Positions 15,889 to 24,150 of a DNA stretch of 64,000 nt are shown here, one piece after another. The DNA is from Microcella sp. (GTDB taxonomy: Bacteria; Actinomycetota; Actinomycetes; Actinomycetales; Microbacteriaceae). A model generated the notes under the pieces. That model was not told the DNA's origin, did not search any database, and saw only the letters and a program-made list of their open reading frames with translations. How positions within the stretch are numbered: position 1 is the stretch's first letter; each line of letters begins with the position of its first letter. The position numbers and the translations under genes were made by a program. The DNA is taken from assembly GCF_025808395.1 (NCBI RefSeq), contig NZ_CP075524.1, positions 2,356,001 through 2,420,000 on the forward strand, written 5' to 3'.

Positions 15889-16917
15889 GTGAACCACGAA
15901 CCATCTCCCGTGCGCGACCGAGTCGTCGCCCCCGCGCAACTCGACCTGCCTTCCGGGCCTGACGGCATCCACTGGCGCCCTCTCGCCGACGACGATGCTG
16001 TGCTCATCACCGATCTGTCTGAGCGCATGAGCCGCCGCGATCATCCGAGTTGGAGCGAGTCGCTCGAAGAGCTGCAAGAAGAGCTCGAGCACTCGTGGGT
16101 CGACGCCGCGCGCGACGGGGTCGTGGCCTTCGACGACTCCGGCCTGCTGCTCGCGTTCGGCCTCGTGGTCGAGCCTCCTGAACCACAGTCGATCGTGCGG
16201 GTCTTCTTGTTCGGGGGTGTCGACCCCGAGCATCGCGGCCGCGGCATCGGTCGACGGCTGCTCGAGTGGCAGAAGGGTCGCGCGCTGCAGAAGCTCGCAG
16301 AGAACGACCACCGGCTGCCCGCGTGGGTGCTGAGCTACGCGGCAGACCTCGCGCCCGAGCACGGTGCACTGCTGCGACGCAGCGGATTCGACGCCGCGCG
16401 ATGGTTCACGACGCTCGAGTGCGACCTCGCGGCACCGGCCGTGCACAGCCCCGTGCCCGAGGGCGTGGTCGTCGAGCCGTTCACGGCCGAGCGCAGCGAT
16501 GCTGCCCGGCTCGCGAAGAACGCGGCGTTCGCCGACCACTGGGGCAGCCAGCCTTCGACGCGCGAGCAGTGGGAGTCGATGCAGAAGCTGCCCACCTTCA
16601 GGTCAGAGCTGAGCCGGCTCGCGGTCGACGGCGACGAAGTGGTCGGGTTCGTCACGACCGAGGTGAACGAAGACGACTGGCCCCGGCTCGGAGCCAGCTC
16701 TGGCTATATCGGGCTCGTCGGCACCGTGCGCCGGTGGCGGGGCCGTGGTCTCGCGGCAGCCCTGCTGAGCGATGTTCTCGAGGCCTATCGTGCGGTCGGC
16801 CTCGAGCGTGCGGTGCTCGACGTCGACACCGACAACCCGACGGGTGCGCTGGGCGTCTACACGAGGCTCGGCTTCGCCGCGACCGCTCGCGACGTCGCCT
16901 ACCGCATCGAGGTCTGA
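15889..16917 (+). CDS. Tandem GNAT-domain acetyltransferase
   Basis: Two GNAT folds in one 342-residue protein, as in mycothiol synthase MshD. The first domain has the acetyl-CoA loop HRGRGIGRRLLEW around residues 113-125; the second has RRWRGRGLAAALLSDVLEAY about residues 283-302 and the C-terminal NPTGALGVYTRLGF. The substrate is unknown; the MshD resemblance is only in architecture. The GTG at 15889 lies seven bases after TACGCT, suggesting a leaderless message; an in-frame extension upstream would run into rplQ and its terminator and was rejected. Confidence 0.8.
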   Translation: MNHEPSPVRDRVVAPAQLDLPSGPDGIHWRPLADDDAVLITDLSERMSRRDHPSWSESLEELQEELEHSWVDAARDGVVAFDDSGLLLAFGLVVEPPEPQSIVRVFLFGGVDPEHRGRGIGRRLLEWQKGRALQKLAENDHRLPAWVLSYAADLAPEHGALLRRSGFDAARWFTTLECDLAAPAVHSPVPEGVVVEPFTAERSDAARLAKNAAFADHWGSQPSTREQWESMQKLPTFRSELSRLAVDGDEVVGFVTTEVNEDDWPRLGASSGYIGLVGTVRRWRGRGLAAALLSDVLEAYRAVGLERAVLDVDTDNPTGALGVYTRLGFAATARDVAYRIEV

Positions 16918-16955
16918 CGGTCGCCGCCGTCAGGCTCGGGATGCTCGCGCGCTGT

Positions 16956-18827
16956 TCACTGCAGCGTCGGGGCTCCCGGCCCGGGTGGCGGCGGGTCGGG
17001 CGGGGGGAGCGCGCGCAGAGCATCCACCGCCTCTGAGATCAGTTGGGCGTAGACGCGCCCGCCCGCAGCACCCGGATGCACCTGGTCGCGGGCCAGCAGC
17101 CCGAGCTGCGGCGTGATCGTGCCGTGCCAGTCGGCGATGACGACATATCTGAACCGATCGTCGAAGTCGCGCAGCGTCTCGTTGACTCCGGCAATCCAGC
17201 CGCGGGGGGCCTGCACGCTGACGAGCACGAGTCGACGCTCGGCGCCGATGGTGCGCCGGATCTGGTGCAGGGTGCTCGCCGCTATCGGCCCATTGGTGCC
17301 GAGGCCGATGACCACCACGTCTCCGAGGCGATCGTCGTCGATGAGCGCGGTGAGAATGGTGGGCGCCTCGCGCATCTGCCGGCTGACGGCCGCGTGCACC
17401 TCGATGCCGGGCAGCTGCTCGGCCAGGTACGGGGCCGAGGCGAGCATGACAGAGTCGCCGATCGCGGTGATGCCGGCGCCCGCCGGCGGAGGCGGTTCGA
17501 TCTCGGGCGGCGTGCGCGGTCGCTTCAACGGCACCGCGGGTGGAATCGCGAGGTGCTGGGCACCGAGCACGATGTACTCGGCCGCCTGAGAGCGCTCGGG
17601 TGCCCGCACGACGGCCGCTGCCGTGCCCGCCACCATCGTGACCACGAGAGCGCCGGCGAGCCCAGCCACGGTGACGCGGCGAGTGCGTGACCACCCGGCC
17701 CCTCCGCGCAAGGCGGGCACGAGGGTGCGCTCGCGCACGGGCTGCTCGACGAAGCGCCAGCTGAGCGCGGCGAGGGCGATCGAGATCACCAGGGCGATGC
17801 CGCCGAGCGCCCACGCCTCGGCGCTCCAGCGGTCGATGGCGGGCAGGGCGGCACCGAGCACGATGATGACCGGCCAGTGCCACAGATAGAGCCCGTACGA
17901 CCGTTCGCCGAGCCAGCGCGGCAGGGGAGCGTCGAGCACCCCCGCTGCCTTTCCGGTGGGGTGCGCGGCGCTGACGATGAGCACCCCGGTGAGCAGCACG
18001 GCCGCGACGAGCCCGCCGCGGTAGGTGAGGGCCGAGTCGATCGACAGCACGATCGCGAGGGCGACGAGCCCGAGCGCGGCGAGCGCGGCGGCGAGGTCGG
18101 CCGCCCACGCCGCGGGGCGCACGCGACCGGCCGCCGTCGCCAGCGGCTCGCGAGCGAGTGCGAGCCCGGCGCCGAGCAGCAGACCGAACCCGTGGGTGAG
18201 CGTCGAGAAGTACGCCGTCGACGCGGCCGCCGGGTCGACCGCGGGGTCGCCGGCGACGATGCCCATGGCGACGGCCGAGGCGAGCGCGAGAGTGAGCGGC
18301 AGCGTGATGCGCAACCTGCGCACCGGCAGGGCGAGCAGCGCGATCGTGACGAGGGGCCAGATCAGGTAGAACTGCTCTTCAACCGCGAGCGACCACAGGT
18401 GCCGAAACAGTTCGGGGCTGGTCTGGTCGAGGTAGCTGGCTCCATTGGCGATCGACCACCAGTTGCTGCTGAAGGTGAGGGCTCCGGCCAACTGCCACTG
18501 AATGCCGACGAGCACGTCACCGCCGATGATGGCGGCGACGGTCGCCGACACTCCGATGACGACGACGAGAGCGGGCAGTAGTCGCCGTGCACGTCGTGCC
18601 CAGAATCGCCTCAGTCGCACGCTGCCCGTCGACCGCTTCTCGGCGATGAGCAGCGCGGTGATGAGATAGCCGCTGACCACGAGAAACACGTCGACACCGA
18701 TGAATCCGCCCGGCGCAAGACCCGGAAAAAGGTGATACGCCAGCACGAGCGTGATGGCGAGTGCGCGAAGCCCGTCGAGGCCCGGCAGGCGCGCGCCGGG
18801 CGCCGGGCTGATGGTGACGGCAGACAT
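16956..18827 (-). CDS. OafA/YrhL-type acyltransferase with SGNH domain
   Basis: Predicted membrane O-acyltransferase for cell-surface glycans. The N-terminal acyltransferase-3 domain (about residues 8-345) has around ten membrane segments and the R-x10-H motif in GLRALAITLVLAYHLFPG. After a linker comes a periplasmic SGNH domain (about residues 460-615) with GDSV and the catalytic pair in DQVHP. The 623 residues and domain order match family members that transfer acyl groups to wall or exopolysaccharides. The ATG at 18827 was chosen because upstream in-frame sequence lies antisense to truA. It diverges from truA across 63 bases. Confidence 0.85.
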   Translation of the reverse strand: MSAVTISPAPGARLPGLDGLRALAITLVLAYHLFPGLAPGGFIGVDVFLVVSGYLITALLIAEKRSTGSVRLRRFWARRARRLLPALVVVIGVSATVAAIIGGDVLVGIQWQLAGALTFSSNWWSIANGASYLDQTSPELFRHLWSLAVEEQFYLIWPLVTIALLALPVRRLRITLPLTLALASAVAMGIVAGDPAVDPAAASTAYFSTLTHGFGLLLGAGLALAREPLATAAGRVRPAAWAADLAAALAALGLVALAIVLSIDSALTYRGGLVAAVLLTGVLIVSAAHPTGKAAGVLDAPLPRWLGERSYGLYLWHWPVIIVLGAALPAIDRWSAEAWALGGIALVISIALAALSWRFVEQPVRERTLVPALRGGAGWSRTRRVTVAGLAGALVVTMVAGTAAAVVRAPERSQAAEYIVLGAQHLAIPPAVPLKRPRTPPEIEPPPPAGAGITAIGDSVMLASAPYLAEQLPGIEVHAAVSRQMREAPTILTALIDDDRLGDVVVIGLGTNGPIAASTLHQIRRTIGAERRLVLVSVQAPRGWIAGVNETLRDFDDRFRYVVIADWHGTITPQLGLLARDQVHPGAAGGRVYAQLISEAVDALRALPPPDPPPPGPGAPTLQ

Positions 18828-18890
18828 GGTGGTTACAGCGTCGCGCCGCGCGCCCCCCGGGTCAAATGCTGAGCCGTAGACTCGTCGGTC

Positions 18891-19772
18891 GTGGAGACTG
18901 TGCGGCTGCGGCTCGACGTCGCGTACGACGGGGGTGCCTTCTCGGGGTGGGGCCGCCAACCGGCGCTTCGCACCGTGCAGGCCGAGCTCGAAGACGCCCT
19001 CGCCACGCTCGTGCGCGCGCCAGACCCGAGCGTTCGTCTCGTGGTTGCGGGTCGCACTGACGCCGGTGTGCATGCCACTGGGCAGGTCGCGCACTGCGAC
19101 CTCACGGCAGAGCAGTGGAGCTCGCTCGCGGCGTCGCGGCGTGCGGGCACCGTCGAGCAGTCGATCACTCGTCGACTCAACGGCATCGTCGGGCAGCGGG
19201 GCGGCGACGTGGTGGTGTCGCGCGTCACGAGAGCACCCCAGGGCTTCGACGCTCGCTTCTCTGCCGTCTGGCGCAGGTATGAATACCGCATCGCCGACGC
19301 GGTGGCCGGCCATGACCCTCGGCATCGCGGATACACGCTGTGGCACGCCGCCGAGCTCGATCATGAGGCGATGGATGCCGCGAGCCGCAGCCTGACTGGC
19401 CTGCATGACTTTGCAGCCTTCTGCCGACCACGCGAGGGGGCGACGACCATTCGCACGCTGCTCGACTACGAGTGGAACCGTGACCCCCACGGCGTGCTCG
19501 TCGCGACCGTGCGGGCCGATGCGTTTTGCCACTCGATGGTGCGAGCGCTCGTCGGGGCGGCGATCGCGGTCGGCCGCGGTCGACTCGACACTGCTGCCCT
19601 GCACACCGTGCTGGCGGGAGCGCGGCGCGAGAATCTGTTCTCGGTCGTCGCCGCTCGAGGGCTCACACTGGTTGAGGTGGGGTACCCGCCTGACGACGAG
19701 CTCGACGCTCGTGCCCAGCTCACCCGCGCTCGGCGCGAGCCGCTCGGCCGCTCGTCAGACCCCTCAGATTGA
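18891..19772 (+). CDS. truA: tRNA pseudouridine synthase A
   Basis: Makes pseudouridine at positions 38-40 of tRNA anticodon stems. The 293 residues contain the catalytic aspartate motif AGRTDAGVHATGQVAHCD at about residues 47-64 and the RRYEYRI and FCHSMVR blocks. The GTG start lies eight bases after TAGACT (18877-18882), so the message is probably leaderless. Its stop codon lies within the -35 hexamer of the rplM promoter. Confidence 0.93.
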   Translation: METVRLRLDVAYDGGAFSGWGRQPALRTVQAELEDALATLVRAPDPSVRLVVAGRTDAGVHATGQVAHCDLTAEQWSSLAASRRAGTVEQSITRRLNGIVGQRGGDVVVSRVTRAPQGFDARFSAVWRRYEYRIADAVAGHDPRHRGYTLWHAAELDHEAMDAASRSLTGLHDFAAFCRPREGATTIRTLLDYEWNRDPHGVLVATVRADAFCHSMVRALVGAAIAVGRGRLDTAALHTVLAGARRENLFSVVAARGLTLVEVGYPPDDELDARAQLTRARREPLGRSSDPSD

Positions 19773-19797
19773 CCGGTCGCCCGCGGTGCACTAGGCT
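19769..19797 (+). promoter_or_regulatory. rplM-rpsI promoter
   Basis: TTGACC (19769-19774), 17-base spacer, TAGGCT (19792-19797). The following CG, then CTCCTTGGTG, closely matches the sequence after the infA -10 at 12530, which suggests a shared promoter or start-site design for ribosomal genes. The leader before rplM would be about 120 bases. Confidence 0.7.
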
Positions 19798-19923
19798 CGC
19801 TCCTTGGTGTCCGTCGCCGACGGGCATCCGGTTGAGCCCTCCACCGTGGCGTTCTCGTGCGATCTGCACGCGAACTCCCCCCGGAGCGGGATTCACGAAC
19901 TACTCGACACGAAAGCCGTGATT

Positions 19924-20370
19924 GTGACGCGCACTTTCAGCCCCACTCCCGCTGACGTTCAGCGCAACTGGGTCGTCATCGATGCCAACGATGTCGTCCT
20001 GGGCCGCCTCGCCAGCCACGCCGCCGCCCTGCTGCGCGGCAAGCACAAGCCCACCTTCGCCCAGCACATGGACATGGGCGACTTCGTCATCGTGATCAAC
20101 GCCGAGAAGGTGGCGCTCACCGGTTCGAAGCTGACGCAGAAGAAGGCGTACCGCCACTCGGGCTACCCGGGCGGATTGACCGCGACGACCTACTCTGAGC
20201 TGCTCGAGAAGAACCCGGTGCGCGCGGTCGAGAAGGCCATTCGCGGCATGCTGCCGAAGAACTCGCTGGGCCGTGCCCAGATCAAGAAGCTCAAGGTCTA
20301 CGCGGGCGCTGAGCACCCGCACGCTGCGCAGCAGCCGACGACCTACACCCTCGACCAGGTCGCCCAGTAG
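19924..20370 (+). CDS. rplM: 50S ribosomal protein L13
   Basis: Early-binding 50S protein. The GTG at 19924 gives 148 residues beginning VTRTFSPTPADVQRNWVVID, the family's usual length; earlier in-frame starts add 40 non-conserved residues. Conserved blocks are VLGRLASHAAALLRGKHKP and GMLPKNSLGRAQIKKLKVY. GAAAG precedes the start. Forms the usual pair with rpsI, 30 bases downstream. Confidence 0.95.
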   Translation: MTRTFSPTPADVQRNWVVIDANDVVLGRLASHAAALLRGKHKPTFAQHMDMGDFVIVINAEKVALTGSKLTQKKAYRHSGYPGGLTATTYSELLEKNPVRAVEKAIRGMLPKNSLGRAQIKKLKVYAGAEHPHAAQQPTTYTLDQVAQ

Positions 20371-20400
20371 CGGCCGCGCAGACGCTAAAGGACACACATC

Positions 20401-20904
20401 GTGGCAGACGTTACGAACTCTGACGACACCAACACTCTCGACGAGGCGGCTCCCGAGTCGTACACCACCGAGTCGGCTGCGCCCGTCGCAACCGCCGCGC
20501 CCCGCGCCATCTTGTCGGTGGGCGGTCAGGCTGTTGGTCGACGCAAGCAGGCCATCGCCCGCGTGCGCATCACCCCCGGCGCCGGCACCTACTCGGTGAA
20601 CGGGCGCACGCTCGAGCAGTACTTTCCGAACAAGCTGCACCAGCAGCTCATCAACGACCCGTTCACGGTGCTGCAGCTCGGCGGCGCATACGACGTGATC
20701 GCGCGCATCACCGGTGGCGGCCCCTCGGGCCAGGCCGGCGCTCTGCGGCTCGCGATCGCTCGCGCCCTCAATGAGATTGACCGCGAGAACAACCGCGCCA
20801 CGCTCAAGAAGGCGGGCTTCCTCACGCGCGACGCCCGCGTCATCGAGCGCAAGAAGGCCGGTCTCAAGAAGGCTCGCAAGGCTCCTCAGTACTCGAAGCG
20901 CTAG
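20401..20904 (+). CDS. rpsI: 30S ribosomal protein S9
   Basis: Head protein whose C-terminal arginine touches P-site tRNA. The core begins about residue 40 (VGGQAVGRRKQAIARVRI) and includes GRTLEQYFPN, GGGPSGQAGALRLAIARAL and the C-terminal RKAPQYSKR. Around 38 N-terminal residues form an acidic Asp/Glu/Ala/Thr extension, giving 167 residues. GTG start after AAAGGACAC. Confidence 0.96.
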   Translation: MADVTNSDDTNTLDEAAPESYTTESAAPVATAAPRAILSVGGQAVGRRKQAIARVRITPGAGTYSVNGRTLEQYFPNKLHQQLINDPFTVLQLGGAYDVIARITGGGPSGQAGALRLAIARALNEIDRENNRATLKKAGFLTRDARVIERKKAGLKKARKAPQYSKR

Positions 20905-20927
20905 TCGCCCGGGTTCAGGTCGAACAC

Positions 20928-22289
20928 ATGGGTCGACTTTTCGGCACCGACGGAGTTCGAGGGCTGGCCAACGGTGACCTCACCGCTGACCTCGCCCTCG
21001 GGCTTTCGCAGGCAGCCGCGCTCGTGCTTACCTCTGGTCGGCACGCCGAAGAGCTGCGTGCTGCCGGCAAGAGGCCGACGGCCGTGGTCGCTCGCGACCC
21101 GCGGGTCTCTGGGCAATTCTTGACCGCTGCTGTGTCGGCGGGGCTCGCGAGTTCGGGCATCGATGTGCTTGATGCCGGAGTGATTCCGACCCCGGCCGCC
21201 GCCTTCTTGGTGAGCGATATCGGGGCCGACTTCGGCGTCATGATCTCGGCCTCGCATAACCCGGCGCCCGACAACGGCATCAAGTTTTTTTCGTTCGGCG
21301 GTACCAAGCTTCCCGATGCCGTCGAAGACCGCATCGAGCAGGCGCTCTCGGGCGACAAGCTGGCCCCCACGGGTGCCGGGGTTGGCCGTATTCGACGATT
21401 CGCCGACGCCGAAGACCGCTATGTGCTGCACTTGCTGGCGACGCTCGACGTCTCGCTCGCAGGCCTGCACGTCGTCATCGACTGCGCACACGGTGCGGCT
21501 GCGGGCATCTCGCCCCGAGTCTTCGCCGACGCCGGGGCGCGCGTGACCGTAATCGGCAGCGACCCCGACGGGCTCAACATCAATGACGGGGTCGGGTCGA
21601 CCCACCTCGAGCCGCTGCAGGCGGCGGTCGTCGAACTGGGCGCCGATCTCGGTATCGCTCACGACGGTGATGCAGATCGCTGCTTGGCGGTGGATGCTCA
21701 GGGCGCGGTCATCGACGGCGATCAGATCATGGCGATTCTTGCCTTGTCGTTGAAGGCGAAGGGTGCGTTGATCGATGACACCCTCGTCGCCACGGTCATG
21801 AGCAATCTCGGGCTCAAGAGAGCCATGCAACAGCACGGCGTGCACATGATCGAGACCAAGGTGGGTGACCGCTATGTGCTTGAAGCGCTTGCCGAGCACG
21901 GTCTGAGCCTCGGTGGCGAGCAGTCGGGCCACATCATCTTCAGCGAGCACGCGACGACGGGCGACGGCATTCTCACTGGCCTGCAGCTCGCGGCCGAGAT
22001 GGCACGCACGGGGCGGTCGATCGCTGACTTGGCGGCGGTCATGACGGTGTTTCCGCAAGTGCTCATCAACGTGCGCGGTGTCGACCGCAGCGCGCTCGAG
22101 GGCCACGAGGTGGTCGCCGCTGCGGTCGCCGACGAAGAGAGCGCCCTCGGCGAGAGCGGGCGCGTGCTTCTGCGGGCGAGCGGCACCGAGCCGATGGTGC
22201 GCGTCATGGTCGAGGCCGCCGACCACCACACTGCTCAGGCCGTCGCCGAGCGCCTCGCCACAGTCGTGCGCGAACAGCTCGCCACCTAG
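20928..22289 (+). CDS. glmM: Phosphoglucosamine mutase
   Basis: Converts glucosamine-6-phosphate to glucosamine-1-phosphate for UDP-GlcNAc and peptidoglycan synthesis. The 453 residues have the phosphoserine loop ISASHNPAPDNGIKFFS at about residues 103-119, the metal loop DGDADRC and the phosphate-binding RASGTEPMVRVM near the C-terminus. It lies 23 bases after rpsI and may be read from the rplM promoter. GlmS, the preceding enzyme, is encoded 1.9 kb downstream. Confidence 0.96.
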   Translation: MGRLFGTDGVRGLANGDLTADLALGLSQAAALVLTSGRHAEELRAAGKRPTAVVARDPRVSGQFLTAAVSAGLASSGIDVLDAGVIPTPAAAFLVSDIGADFGVMISASHNPAPDNGIKFFSFGGTKLPDAVEDRIEQALSGDKLAPTGAGVGRIRRFADAEDRYVLHLLATLDVSLAGLHVVIDCAHGAAAGISPRVFADAGARVTVIGSDPDGLNINDGVGSTHLEPLQAAVVELGADLGIAHDGDADRCLAVDAQGAVIDGDQIMAILALSLKAKGALIDDTLVATVMSNLGLKRAMQQHGVHMIETKVGDRYVLEALAEHGLSLGGEQSGHIIFSEHATTGDGILTGLQLAAEMARTGRSIADLAAVMTVFPQVLINVRGVDRSALEGHEVVAAAVADEESALGESGRVLLRASGTEPMVRVMVEAADHHTAQAVAERLATVVREQLAT

Positions 22290-22299
22290 CGTTCGAGAG

Positions 22300-23112
22300 T
22301 TAGCGCGGGCCTGGGCTCGCGAGTAGTTCTCCGTGCGTCATGGTGAGCCAGCCGTGGTCATGCTCTGCCCACTGCGCCCACGCGTCGCTGATGGTCTGCA
22401 ATTCGTCTCGGCTCGCGTGGCCGCCGTCGAGAGCGTGCCGGGCGAAGTCAGACTCGAGGGCCCGCCGGGCCCACGCGCCGCCCCACCACTCGCGATCGGC
22501 TGGTTCGGTGAAGAGCCACACGCTGGCGCTGAAGCGCGGTTCGACGAGGTTCGCTTCGAACGCCCAGGCCCGCAGGTGGCGGGCGGCGTCTGGCTCGCCG
22601 CTCGTCGCCCGGTGCACGCGGCGATAGAGGTCGAGCCACAGTGCAAGCCCGTCGAGCTTCGGAAACCATGTCGTGGCCGCGTAATCGACTTCGCGTGCGG
22701 CGAGCACTCCGTCGGCGGCGGTGACGCGCGCCATCTCGCGCAGCATTGCCACTGGGTCGGTGACGTGCTGCAGGGTCTGGTGCGTGTGCACGATGTCGAA
22801 TGAGCCATCGTCGAAGGGCAGTGCGAAGGCGTCGGCTTCGAGAAACCTGACGTCAGTGTTGGGTGACGCCTCGGCAGCGAAGGCGGTGGCGGCCGCGACG
22901 GCAGCGGGGGCTGCGTCGACGCCGACGACCGAGGCTGGAGCGAGTCGTTCGGCGAATTCGACCGTGATGGTGCCGGGCCCGCTGCCGACATCGAGCAGGG
23001 TGCGACCTGCGGCGAGGTGCGGTTCGAGGTAGTGCGCCGAGTTCGCGATCGTGCGCCACCGATGTGTCGCGAGCACGCTCTCGTGGTGCCCGTGCGTGTA
23101 CTCCCTGCTCAT
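22300..23112 (-). CDS. SAM-dependent class I methyltransferase
   Basis: Small-molecule-type methyltransferase of the UbiE/COQ5-like fold. The 270 residues contain motif I LLDVGSGPGTITVEFAERL, an acidic post-I residue (VGVDAAP), and FDIVHTHQTLQHVTDP. The substrate is unknown. The ATG overlaps the coaA stop (shared bases around 23112), so it is translated in a coupled way with pantothenate kinase. It converges on glmM with ten bases between the stops. Confidence 0.85.
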   Translation of the reverse strand: MSREYTHGHHESVLATHRWRTIANSAHYLEPHLAAGRTLLDVGSGPGTITVEFAERLAPASVVGVDAAPAAVAAATAFAAEASPNTDVRFLEADAFALPFDDGSFDIVHTHQTLQHVTDPVAMLREMARVTAADGVLAAREVDYAATTWFPKLDGLALWLDLYRRVHRATSGEPDAARHLRAWAFEANLVEPRFSASVWLFTEPADREWWGGAWARRALESDFARHALDGGHASRDELQTISDAWAQWAEHDHGWLTMTHGELLASPGPR

Positions 23113-24071
23113 CAGACCTTCCTCAGCAGCACTGTCTCGACGGTGTGATCGCGCGCCTTGCGCAGCACGAGCGACGCTCTCGCACGGGTCGGCAGAATGT
23201 TCTCGACGAGGTTCGGCTCGTTGATCTCGCGCCAGATCTCGCGAGCCTTCGAGCGAGCCTCGTCGACGGTGAGGGCTGCGTAGCGATGAAAGTAGCTGCG
23301 CGGGTCGGCGAAGGCACCGCGCTGCAGCGCGAGAAACCGCTCTTCGTACCACTGCGCGATATCGCTCGTGCGGGCGTCGACATAGATCGTGAAGTCGAAC
23401 AGGTCGCTCACCGCGAGCGAGGCACCTGGCCCTGGCGGCTGCAACACGTTGAGCCCTTCGACGATGAGAATGTCGGGGCGGCGAACGATGATCTCAGCGC
23501 CGGGAACCCGATCGTAGGTGAGGTGGCTGTAGACAGGTGCGCGCACTTCGTCGACACCAGATTTCACCCGCGCGACGAATCGCAGCAGTGATCGACGATC
23601 GTACGATTCCGGAAAACCTTTGCGATGCAAAATACCCCGGCGGGCGAGTTCAGCAGTCGGCAGCAAGAAACCATCTGTCGTGACGCGCTCGACGCGAGGG
23701 GTGTCTTCCCACCTCGACAACAACTCGCGCAAGAGCCGCGCGATCGTCGACTTGCCGACGGCCACCGACCCGGCGACGCCGATCACGAACGGAGTGTGCG
23801 AGCCGGTCTCGCCGAGAAAGCTGCGTGTGGCAGCGTGCAGCGAGCGGGCTCCGACGGCGTAGAGGCTCAGCAGTCGGCTAAGGGGCACATAGACCTCTGC
23901 CACTTCGCGCATGTCGAGCGCGTCGCCGAGACCGCGCAGTTGCACGAGCTCGGTCTCGCTGAGCGGTTGGGGTGTCTCGGGTGCGAGCGCCGCCCACCGC
24001 CGCCGATCGATTTCATCGAACGGACTCGTGTCGCGCGCCATCGCATCGCGCGGTGCACTCGACTCGGCCAT
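23112..24071 (-). CDS. coaA: Pantothenate kinase, type I
   Basis: First and regulated step of coenzyme A synthesis, phosphorylating pantothenate. The 319 residues have the P-loop GVAGSVAVGKSTIARLL at about residues 98-114 and the CoaA blocks RVTTDGFLLP, GFPESYD, SHLTYD and EGLNVLQ. The ATG at 24071 follows the -10-like TACTGT by seven bases on this strand, fitting a leaderless start; a GTG at 24080 is an alternative. Diverges from glmS. Confidence 0.94.
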   Translation of the reverse strand: MAESSAPRDAMARDTSPFDEIDRRRWAALAPETPQPLSETELVQLRGLGDALDMREVAEVYVPLSRLLSLYAVGARSLHAATRSFLGETGSHTPFVIGVAGSVAVGKSTIARLLRELLSRWEDTPRVERVTTDGFLLPTAELARRGILHRKGFPESYDRRSLLRFVARVKSGVDEVRAPVYSHLTYDRVPGAEIIVRRPDILIVEGLNVLQPPGPGASLAVSDLFDFTIYVDARTSDIAQWYEERFLALQRGAFADPRSYFHRYAALTVDEARSKAREIWREINEPNLVENILPTRARASLVLRKARDHTVETVLLRKV

Positions 24072-24150
24072 CACGCCCACAGTACCCCTGCGCAGGCCCC
24101 GCCCGGCCCTGGCGGTCTGTGCAGAGTGACGAGCCCTAGAATGGGCGGCT

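Noticed and set aside
18828..19604. Upstream extension of the acyltransferase frame to 882 codons
   Set aside because: The added part is antisense to truA and lacks a signal peptide or domain; the ATG at 18827 gives the normal family N-terminus.
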